From positions 1-43,855 of the forward strand of contig CAVJWR010000012.1 in assembly GCA_963653155.1 (NCBI GenBank): a stretch of DNA of 43,855 bases. The letters run 5' to 3'. The translations under genes were made by a program, and so were the position numbers. The stretch comes from UBA1731 sp963653155. Lineage in GTDB: Bacteria > Verrucomicrobiota > Kiritimatiellia > RFP12 > UBA1067. How positions within the stretch are numbered: the first letter of the stretch is position 1; each line of letters starts with the position of its first letter. Shown here piece after piece: positions 16,689-23,966 of this stretch. Under the pieces are notes generated by a model, which worked only from the letters and a program-made list of their open reading frames with translations, searched no databases and was not told where the DNA came from.

Positions 16689-18530
16689 TTAGCTCTCTTT
16701 AAGAATCGGATTAAAGACCAACGTTAACACAATCTGCCCTGTATAATACCCATCTCGCACAAGAGACTTAGGCATCGGGAAGTCCATAATGTCAATCTTA
16801 CTGCCGTCGGCGAGGGTATCCTGCAACATCAAAGTAATTTCATGTGGCCCACTGTGAAGAATATCATCCGCAGAAGGAGGAACTCCAAATCCCATGACAC
16901 GTGCACGATCCTGTTCTAGCAACCGAAGTGCCGCTGGGTAGAGTGCCTTATGCACGATAATGCCCTTGATAAGCAATGGATTAAAATCACCTCCAATTCG
17001 ATGATCCAACTCCGCAGCCAATGAAGCAACCCGTGGAGTAGAAAAACTTGTTCCAGGAACTGAACAAATTTTACCGCTTGAATCAATCGCCTTAACGCCA
17101 GTAACCGACACGTGATCCAGAGAATCCTTTCCGGCATTACCACCATAATGAACGACCTCTGGCTTGATGATAAATTCGGGGCCCGGGCCAATCCGTGAGA
17201 ACGGCGAAGGGTTGTCTATTTCGGCATAATCATTAGGCCCCTTGGCGTGTGCAATCGAACCTACCGTCAACGCCCGGACTGAGTCTGCCCCGTGACACAT
17301 TCGCTCAGGGGCACGTCCAAATAGAAACGACTTCGTGTTGCCTGTCGACTTGCAGATCAACACATTGAATTCATCCTGAATCGCATCCAAGGCCATTGCA
17401 AAAGTCGAAAACGAGTCCTGCGCTACAGCAGAGCCGATACTAATCGACAAGTTCCATATATGCACAGCGGGATGGCTCTCAATTGCCTTATGAATGTTTT
17501 CGACAAGTTCATCCTCATAGACATCGCCGTACTGAAGTGCCGCCAAGATCGGCGCGTCAACAATCTTCAGCCCGTGATGTCCAACCCATTTCTTACCTGC
17601 AAGAACATCACCGTGAACCGCAACTGACGCCACAAGCGAACCATGCTGCCGGTCCTGGCAGTCCTGCTTAACATTTGTCTTGGCAACACCGTCAATCCAT
17701 GACTCCATCTTAGAATTAGGCGCAACACCCGAATCAAGCACTCCCAAAACTGGATACTCCACCCCCTCATCAGCATCAGGCAGAGCATCCTCGCCATCGC
17801 TCGACATCTCGTCCAACACCGCAAAGTACCGAGGCATTCCCTCTATGGAGTACAACATCTCCATCATTCCTCTCTGCTCAAACATGTCTCGAACCGCCTT
17901 TGCACTCGCTGTGTGAATTGCATAGATCGGCATTGTCTTGGTATAAAGGGTTTTACGATACGGCAAGCCGATTTCCCCAAGAGAGGACTCGAAAATCCTT
18001 TCAACCACAGCATTAAGATTGTCATCTTGATAGTCAATCAACCGTACCTTTACGATCATATCGGCATCATCGACTTCCACACGAGCCACAAAGCTTCTCA
18101 AAGACTCAATCATCGAGACTTTCGCAACATAGTCCGACGTTTCAACAGGATCCGCAAGACGGCGCAGAACTTCGTCAACCGCATTCGTACTATCAAATAC
18201 GACCATTAACTCACGCGTACCGACCAAACCAACCAACGGCGGACGAGTAACGGCAAATAATTTCGACGCATTGTCGCGCCAGCTCTTTGCTGTCGCCTTT
18301 TCATTCATTCTCGCCAAGCACACATATGGTACAACATGTTTCTTCTGCTGACGACTACTCATCTTCCGCTTGATCTCCAAGAGTTCAGAAGACAAAGTTC
18401 GGGCACGCTCTGTTAACGCATCACCGTGAAGAAACCACGAAGGATCATTGTCCCCACCTCCGCCTTCAACCCGAAGGTTGTCGTTCTTGCGCTGTTGAAA
18501 TTGAACTACCGGACTGTATTCACTCATCAT
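16689..18530 (-). CDS. S8 subtilisin-like serine protease paired with AAA ATPase
   Basis: The 613-residue product is cytoplasmic; there is no signal peptide. A roughly 250-residue N-terminal domain precedes a complete S8 protease domain. Asp266 lies in VLGVLDSG, His296 in RQHGSLVAS, the oxyanion Asn398 in STGNTKS and Ser495 in PGTSFSTPRVAS. The frame stops at a TAA that interrupts an otherwise open reading frame of about 172 further codons. The catalytic core is thus intact, but the C-terminal domain is lost. It starts ten bases after the ATPase stop with AAGGTC in between. ATPase-subtilase pairs of this kind are widespread, and a role in conflict or stress response is an inference. The region is lower in GC than the flanks. 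Confidence 0.82.
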   Translation of the reverse strand: MMSEYSPVVQFQQRKNDNLRVEGGGGDNDPSWFLHGDALTERARTLSSELLEIKRKMSSRQQKKHVVPYVCLARMNEKATAKSWRDNASKLFAVTRPPLVGLVGTRELMVVFDSTNAVDEVLRRLADPVETSDYVAKVSMIESLRSFVARVEVDDADMIVKVRLIDYQDDNLNAVVERIFESSLGEIGLPYRKTLYTKTMPIYAIHTASAKAVRDMFEQRGMMEMLYSIEGMPRYFAVLDEMSSDGEDALPDADEGVEYPVLGVLDSGVAPNSKMESWIDGVAKTNVKQDCQDRQHGSLVASVAVHGDVLAGKKWVGHHGLKIVDAPILAALQYGDVYEDELVENIHKAIESHPAVHIWNLSISIGSAVAQDSFSTFAMALDAIQDEFNVLICKSTGNTKSFLFGRAPERMCHGADSVRALTVGSIAHAKGPNDYAEIDNPSPFSRIGPGPEFIIKPEVVHYGGNAGKDSLDHVSVTGVKAIDSSGKICSVPGTSFSTPRVASLAAELDHRIGGDFNPLLIKGIIVHKALYPAALRLLEQDRARVMGFGVPPSADDILHSGPHEITLMLQDTLADGSKIDIMDFPMPKSLVRDGYYTGQIVLTLVFNPILKES

Positions 18531-18540
18531 TCACGACCTT

Positions 18541-19635
18541 TCACGCTTTGGCCTTTGAAACGGCTTTCACCTTCCGCAAGGGGATGCCAAACGTCTCGTT
18601 AATGTCTCGTATTGTGATCTTGTGATCGAGTAAATACGAGACGAATGCTTCGTCGTCAGTTGCAGCATGATTCCGAAACAGATAAGCACCACCCACGAGG
18701 TCAGCCTCGGAAATGCTTTCTCGACCTGAAAGCACCACTTTTCTACGAACCGAACTGACAATGGACTCCATTTCCGACGGGCTCATTTTCGAGAAGACTT
18801 CAGACACCGAAGCGCTGACTTTGCCATCGCATATAACATCGTTCTTCACATCATCCAAATTCAATCTTAAGATCGCCTCAACGCCATCGGCATCCGGGAA
18901 ATCAATTCGTAAAGTCGTCGCAAACCTCCGCCATACCGCAGAGTCCAACAACTGATCATGATTCGTCGCCGCAATCAGAATGCTATTCGAACCAAATTGG
19001 TCAATGTTTTGCAACAAGCTGTTCACAACCCGCTTCAACTCACCAAGCTCGTTCTTGTCATCGCGCATCTTGGCAATAACATCAAACTCATCAAGAAACA
19101 AAACACACGGTTTCTGCTTGGCATATTCAAAAACCTTGCGAATATTCTTTGCCGTACTACCCAGCAAAGAAGAGACAAGGCTATCTAATTGCGCTGTTAC
19201 AAGCGGAAGTTGCAACATTGATGCTATGAGTTTTGCGGCGGAACTCTTTCCACAGCCAGGTGGACCATACATCAACAACGAGTTAGCTGGCATTACGCCG
19301 GACAGGATCAATTGATCGCTCTTCTTGAATTCCTCAACAAATTGGGAAAGCGCATCGTGCACATATCGAGAAAACACCAAACGATCCGCCGCCATACTTG
19401 GATATGTAACATCAACAATGCCCAGTCTAGTTTCTGAATCAACAGGACACGCCATAAACGAATCCAAGGTTGCAGCAGATTGAGGACGACGTTTAATGGT
19501 CTCCTTAATTCGTTGAGCAACCCTTTCTTCGCCTGTTTTCTCCAAACTAGATGCGAGTTGAAGCGAGTAGTTCACGACTTTTCGTGCGTCGCACACGACA
19601 CCGCCTTCAATAATTTTTATTAACTCATTGTACAT
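18541..19635 (-). CDS. AAA family ATPase paired with subtilisin-like protease
   Basis: The 364-residue product carries a single AAA module. Walker A GPPGCGKS is at 124-131, Walker B VLFLDEFD at 178-185, sensor-1 AATNH at 222-226, and arginine-finger-like WRRF at 235-238. A roughly 110-residue helical N-terminal domain probably recognises partner or substrate. The domain resembles the FtsH/SpoVK-like group of AAA proteins. No membrane segment is present. GGAG lies six bases upstream of the ATG. An extended -10 and four 21-bp direct repeats precede it. I infer that it unfolds or presents substrates to the protease encoded ten bases downstream, or regulates that protease in a defence-like module. 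Confidence 0.85.
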   Translation of the reverse strand: MYNELIKIIEGGVVCDARKVVNYSLQLASSLEKTGEERVAQRIKETIKRRPQSAATLDSFMACPVDSETRLGIVDVTYPSMAADRLVFSRYVHDALSQFVEEFKKSDQLILSGVMPANSLLMYGPPGCGKSSAAKLIASMLQLPLVTAQLDSLVSSLLGSTAKNIRKVFEYAKQKPCVLFLDEFDVIAKMRDDKNELGELKRVVNSLLQNIDQFGSNSILIAATNHDQLLDSAVWRRFATTLRIDFPDADGVEAILRLNLDDVKNDVICDGKVSASVSEVFSKMSPSEMESIVSSVRRKVVLSGRESISEADLVGGAYLFRNHAATDDEAFVSYLLDHKITIRDINETFGIPLRKVKAVSKAKA

Positions 19636-19658
19636 GGTTTCTCCAAAAAGATGAGCAA

Positions 19659-19667
19659 ATCATATCA
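19659..19667 (-). promoter_or_regulatory. extended -10 promoter of the AAA-subtilase operon
   Basis: Read leftward the site is TGATATGAT, 23 bases before the ATG at 19635. The -35 position falls inside the first of four phased repeats, suggesting activator control. Confidence 0.5.
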
Positions 19668-19671
19668 CATT

Positions 19672-19755
19672 CTGTTCACAGAAGCAATATACACGTTCAC
19701 AAAATGCTTATTTACGTTTACAAAACACAAATAAACGTTCTTACAAAGTCAACTT
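19672..19755. promoter_or_regulatory. four 21-bp phased direct repeats upstream of the AAA gene
   Basis: Units start at 19672, 19693, 19714 and 19735, exactly 21 bp apart. Their cores are CTGTTCACAGAA, ACGTTCACAAAA, ACGTTTACAAAA and ACGTTCTTACAAA. The linkers are AT-rich and not conserved. A 21-bp period is two helical turns, so a regulator would bind four times on one face of the DNA just upstream of the promoter. I infer an operator array; a replication iteron array is less likely because no initiator gene is nearby. Confidence 0.6.
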
Positions 19756-19992
19756 ACGCATGATTTCGCCATGAAGCGCCCCCGAGCGATACGACAACGC
19801 GGACGGAATCTTCGTCACTCTCGGCACCAAATGGTCACAGAACACGCTATGAGATCAGTGCGCCCACCTATGCCACGAGAGGACGCACAATGGATCGCAA
19901 CTCAGGCGAGTCAATTTCTTGAAGATATTTCCGTCCGGCATTCGTCACAACAGTTGTTTTTGCCTGTCCCCACGAATCTTGTCCGGACGAGC
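19756..19992. other. gene-free stretch
   Basis: No credible coding frame, hairpin terminator or repeat is visible between the repeat array and the stop codon of the GH28-like frame. It is probably the 3' end of the leftward saccharolytic operon plus spacer. Confidence 0.4.
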
Positions 19993-20916
19993 CTACTCCA
20001 TGTTACCGACCTTGACGAGGCGGTGCGGCGGCAGGTCCTCGACCGTCACGCGACGGATCTCGTGGCGCGGCACCTGCGTCTCCAGCCGGATCTCGAAGTC
20101 GCGCCGCTCGCCATAGGCGCGGAACCGCCGGAACGCGAAGTCCTCGAACACGAAGCGGTAGTAGTCCGGCTCGCGCATCGTCCCGTTGACCTGGTTGTCG
20201 AGATTCGGCCCCAGCGTGTAGCTGAACGCCACCGCCAGCGCGTTCGTCGTGAGCGGACGGTACATGAACGCCTCGCCGTCCGCTTTCTGGTAGACCGACT
20301 GCGGCTGCGGAAAGAAGTCGAACGCCAAGTCCTCGAACGTCAGGTTGCGGATGACGTCCAAGTCGCAGCCATAGCGCACGGCGATGAAGAGCGCGTTCTC
20401 CCGCATCGCGAGAATCCGGCAGTCACGCATGAGGACGTTCTCGATCGTCGAGCCATGGAAGTCCTGCACCTGCGCCTTGAACGGCACGCCCCAGTCGCAG
20501 GAAAGCGTGCAGTTCGAGATGACGAGTCCGCGCACCGGCGCAAACTCCCCGGCCAGGTACGGCCCGCGCGCGATCAAGCAGTCATCAAACGTGCGGATGA
20601 ACGAATTGCGGATTACCGTGTCCGCGCTCGCGCAGACGTCCACGCCGTCGGAGTTGTAGCGCCAGTTCCCGACGATGTGGATGTTGTCGACAAGCGTCCG
20701 CCGACACTGGTTGCGAATCACGAGCGTCCAGAACGGCGCGTCGCGGAACGTCACGCCGGAAATGGCCACGTTCTCTGACCCGTAGACCGCATAGGCGAAG
20801 CAGGCAGACTCCGTGTCGACCTCCGGCAGGCCGTGCGCACGACGGAAAGCCCACAGCGTCCCGTCCGCCCGCGCCAGCCGCGAGCCGTCGAAGATGCCGC
20901 GCCCCGTCACCGTCAC
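19993..20916 (-). CDS. GH28-like beta-helix domain, separated by a frameshift from its N-terminal part
   Basis: This frame encodes a right-handed beta-helix related to GH28 polygalacturonases and GH49-like enzymes. Motifs are TGRGIFDGSRL, NSDGVDVCAS and TFDDCLIARG; the aspartates of the last two correspond to the catalytic triad region of GH28. The opening GTG is the valine of NVTVTG and not a convincing start. The same frame reads back through LIRFGPGEHHPGVVAPQNGD and EGAVVYGSLFVLNAT to about 21045, where it should join the frame of the preceding gene. It is therefore best seen as the C-terminal domain of a roughly 1,315-residue enzyme with a one-base frame error near 21040. The canonical GH28 His and Lys motifs are not obvious, so the substrate is open. 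Confidence 0.7.
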   Translation of the reverse strand: MTVTGRGIFDGSRLARADGTLWAFRRAHGLPEVDTESACFAYAVYGSENVAISGVTFRDAPFWTLVIRNQCRRTLVDNIHIVGNWRYNSDGVDVCASADTVIRNSFIRTFDDCLIARGPYLAGEFAPVRGLVISNCTLSCDWGVPFKAQVQDFHGSTIENVLMRDCRILAMRENALFIAVRYGCDLDVIRNLTFEDLAFDFFPQPQSVYQKADGEAFMYRPLTTNALAVAFSYTLGPNLDNQVNGTMREPDYYRFVFEDFAFRRFRAYGERRDFEIRLETQVPRHEIRRVTVEDLPPHRLVKVGNME

Positions 20917-23900
20917 GTTCGTCGCGTTGAGGACGAAGAGCGAGCCGTAGACGACCGCGCCCTCGTCGAGGACGACGACGTCGCCGTTCTGCGGCGCGAC
21001 GACGCCCGGGTGGTGCTCGCCCGGGCCGAAACGGATGAGCCGTCCGCCCGTCCCGGCGCCGGGACGGGCTCGAGCGGCGGGTCGGCGAAGACGTGAAGCG
21101 TCGGGAGTCCGTCAAACTCGAAGACGTAGAAGCCCGGCCGCGCGATCGCGAGTCGCAGCGCGTCGTCGCCGTCCCGCGTGAGCGACGGTCCCTCGCTCAG
21201 CGGGAGCATCCGCTTCAGCCGTCGGGCGACGCCGCGCCCCCGCAAGGTGAACGTCCCGGCGGAGGCGGCGTCGAACCGCACGAATCGCGACAGCTCCGTC
21301 TGGGAAAGCTCACGCTGATGCCCCGGCCAAACGCGACACATCGGCACGGACGAGATCCGCGCCTCGTCCTGCCGCAGTTCCGCGCCCGCCCACGTCGCCA
21401 CGTAGGGCACGGCCTCTTCTGCCGCACGAACCGAACGCCCCTCGACTGTCAGCCCGCGCAGGGCGCCGACGTAGAAGTCAAAGTCCTCGCGTCCGCCGCC
21501 CAGCACAACTTCGCAGTTGCCGTAAACGCGCCGTGCGGGCACGGCGACCGGCGCCGAGGCCACGCCGTTGAGCGACAGTACGGCCTGACGGAGATCGTTC
21601 ACGAACTCGACACGATTCCATTCGCCCGCACGAACCGGTTCGGACGAGACGACCTCCACGCACCCGTCGTCCTTGTCCGCACTCCAGACCGCCGCGACAC
21701 GTCCGTCGGGCCGCAACTCGAACGCGAAACCGCCCTGCCAGCCGTTCTTCACGATCAGGCCGCGCGGACGTTCGCTCTGCACGGATGCCGGCTTGATCTC
21801 AAACGTGATTCGGCACCGTCCCATCGGCCATGCGCGATGCGGCAACAGCCGCACGGCATTCGTGCCCGTTCCGTCGAAGACAAGTTCCCCCGGTCGCGTG
21901 AAGCGGCGTTCGCACAGCGGCGACACGTTCGCCTCGACGACAGCCTCGCGCCGCACCGCCCACTTCTCCGGCGGCGTCAGGAACGCGGACACCCCCGGCA
22001 CGCCGCTCGCGCAACTTGTCGTCTCCAGCGTGACCGGCGTTTCCAACACATTCGCCCGATGCGGCACGAAATCGTCCGCCTCGGCAAACGGATAGGCAAC
22101 ATTCGACTCGCAGAGGCGTCCGTCCATCAACTCAAATCGCACAAAGAACGACGTCTCGGCCGATGGACGCAGGGCAAACGTGCGCAGCGCGAGCGTCCCG
22201 CCCTTCAGCGCCAATGGTTCCGCGTTGTAGACGCCGACATCCGGCACGGCAGAGACGCGGCATCCGCCCTTCTCGATCTCGCCCGCCGCCAGCAGTTCCT
22301 GCGATGTGAAGGGCACGTCGCCCTCCGGCGTCAGCAACACGAAGGACAGGTTGCGTCCGCCCGCATACTTCGCCACCAGCAGCTTCGCGCCCTTTCGGTT
22401 GACGATCGCCCGACGTTTGCCGTTCACCGTCTTCACGCCGAATCGCGTCGCCGTCCGCGCACCACGCGCCCGCAGGGAAATGGTGGCCGGCGGATTCCGC
22501 GTCGCGGCGAACACGCCGATGGGACGGTCGTTCGCATACAGCACGGCACGTTTCAGGGGAATCTCGGACGCGAAGTCCAGCGACGCAGACAATATGCCGT
22601 CCTTCCACGCGACCGCAAAGGCGTTGGAAACCGTCGCCCGATTCGCGAACGTCTCTCGGATCGTCTGCTGATTCCTGAGCCACGACTCCGCAAAGAAAAT
22701 CGACGAGAACACCGCCTCGCGTTCCCCGTCGGAAAACGTCGGCGTCAGCACAGGACTGCTCGCGAGCCCCGTTGTCGGCACGAGCCATTCCGCGCGGTCG
22801 TAGTCGTTGGACAGCGCCAAGGAAGGCAAGTCAAACACCGCCTCGCCCGCGAGATTTCGGAGCGTTCCGCGCACCGTCCGTACACCCTCACGCATCCGTC
22901 CCGGAAGCCGCATTGCCTCGATGCGCAACATCGTGCCGGGGATGATCTCGCGCGGATAGGCAAAGATGACCTCCGACTGGCGGAGCAACGGTTCGTTCCC
23001 CTTGAGGGTGTCGGCATACGCACGCACCAGCTGACGCATGCCGGGCGTCAGGGCACGCGGCGCCAGCGTCGTCTCGTCGTGGTCGTTCCAGCTCGTGAAG
23101 TGAAACCAATCGCCGCCCGTCTCCCGTGCCGCGAGAAAGGACTCGTGCAGCGTGTCGAGTCCGCGCAACGGCAGATAATACGGGTTGCGTCCGAACCACC
23201 CGCCGAGATAGCCCGGATGCAGACCGGGGATGAACCGCCGTCCGGCTTCGGTGCAGATCCGCGCCTCCGTGCGGTTCAGCTCGTCCACGCGCACGCCGTT
23301 CAGCCCCGCGAGCCCGAAGTTGTAGGCGGCCTCGAACACTTCGGCGTATGCCGCCACTTGCGTCGGCTCGAACGGCTTGTAGGAGAAGGTGAGGTTCGCC
23401 ACGAGATAGAGCGGATAGCCGGCCTCGGCACAGCGGCGGCGCATCTCGCGCCATTCCTCGACTGTCCACTTCCACCACGTGTAGGTGAACACCACGTAGC
23501 GTCCCTGCCATTTGGGATAGTTCGGACTGCCGCCATGCTCCGCGAGCATCCGCACAAGCTCGGCGACCTGCCAGTCCACATCCGTCTTGACGTCGAGACA
23601 GTAGCCGATCATGAAGTCCGTGCCGGCCGCCGCGCGATGGAACGACGCGAGGTCGCCGTAGTGCGTCTTCTCGCCCTTCTTGAACACCGCGTCCACGAAC
23701 CAGCCGTCGATGCCCATCTCCCGTGCAAGGGCAATCTCGTCCCGGCGCGGGTCTTCGCGCACGTCAAAGGCCGGCGGATCGTAGTAGTCCGCCGCCTTGG
23801 CCGACGTCTCAGCCGGATGCATCCACGCCACGTAGTGCGCCCAGACCTTCTTCGCACACGGGCCTTCCGCATCCGCCGCGCGCGCCAATCCGATTCCGGC

Positions 23901-23939
23901 GACACACGCACACAACCCAACCACCTTTGCACACGTCAT
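20913..23939 (-). CDS. secreted GH71/GH99-like glycosidase with LamG module, frameshifted before its GH28-like domain
   Basis: A signal peptide (residues 1-22, ending LARAADA) precedes a TIM-barrel of GH71/GH99 type: WAHYVAWMHPAE, EMGIDGWFVDAVF, YVVFTYTWWKWT and FTSWNDHDETTLAP. These families cleave alpha-1,3-glucan or alpha-mannan internally. A beta-sandwich linker region (about 400-680) and a LamG-type domain (about 690-840, VYGNCEVVLGGGREDFDFYVG) follow. The natural sequence ends about GRADG; the last 45 residues, rich in Ser, Thr and Arg, are out-of-frame translation of the GH28-like region. A perfect 24-bp palindrome sits at the frame break. GAGAGG lies upstream of the ATG. Part of its LamG region is duplicated at 15716-15877. 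It is the last gene of the leftward operon that starts with the GH2 gene. Confidence 0.75.
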   Translation of the reverse strand: MTCAKVVGLCACVAGIGLARAADAEGPCAKKVWAHYVAWMHPAETSAKAADYYDPPAFDVREDPRRDEIALAREMGIDGWFVDAVFKKGEKTHYGDLASFHRAAAGTDFMIGYCLDVKTDVDWQVAELVRMLAEHGGSPNYPKWQGRYVVFTYTWWKWTVEEWREMRRRCAEAGYPLYLVANLTFSYKPFEPTQVAAYAEVFEAAYNFGLAGLNGVRVDELNRTEARICTEAGRRFIPGLHPGYLGGWFGRNPYYLPLRGLDTLHESFLAARETGGDWFHFTSWNDHDETTLAPRALTPGMRQLVRAYADTLKGNEPLLRQSEVIFAYPREIIPGTMLRIEAMRLPGRMREGVRTVRGTLRNLAGEAVFDLPSLALSNDYDRAEWLVPTTGLASSPVLTPTFSDGEREAVFSSIFFAESWLRNQQTIRETFANRATVSNAFAVAWKDGILSASLDFASEIPLKRAVLYANDRPIGVFAATRNPPATISLRARGARTATRFGVKTVNGKRRAIVNRKGAKLLVAKYAGGRNLSFVLLTPEGDVPFTSQELLAAGEIEKGGCRVSAVPDVGVYNAEPLALKGGTLALRTFALRPSAETSFFVRFELMDGRLCESNVAYPFAEADDFVPHRANVLETPVTLETTSCASGVPGVSAFLTPPEKWAVRREAVVEANVSPLCERRFTRPGELVFDGTGTNAVRLLPHRAWPMGRCRITFEIKPASVQSERPRGLIVKNGWQGGFAFELRPDGRVAAVWSADKDDGCVEVVSSEPVRAGEWNRVEFVNDLRQAVLSLNGVASAPVAVPARRVYGNCEVVLGGGREDFDFYVGALRGLTVEGRSVRAAEEAVPYVATWAGAELRQDEARISSVPMCRVWPGHQRELSQTELSRFVRFDAASAGTFTLRGRGVARRLKRMLPLSEGPSLTRDGDDALRLAIARPGFYVFEFDGLPTLHVFADPPLEPVPAPGRADGSSVSARASTTRASSRRRTATSSSSTRARSSTARSSSSTRRT
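21046..21069. repeat. perfect GC palindrome at a frame break
   Basis: A 24-bp perfect palindrome made only of C, G, one A and one T per arm lies inside the coding region, next to the point where the reading frame of the GH71/99-like gene shifts by one base. Such a hairpin favours polymerase slippage and sequencing error, so the frameshift may be an artefact. Confidence 0.6.
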
Positions 23940-23966
23940 GACAGGCCTCTCTCCGTCTCGTTTTCC

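Noticed and set aside
19672..19755. Replication-origin iterons
   Set aside because: No replication initiator, partition gene or AT-rich melting region is adjacent; position at a promoter fits an operator better.
20913..20916. Independent translational start of the GH28-like protein with a stop-start overlap
   Set aside because: The start would be a GTG in the middle of the family's conserved beta-helix; the frame upstream encodes the missing family sequence, so a frameshift is the better reading.
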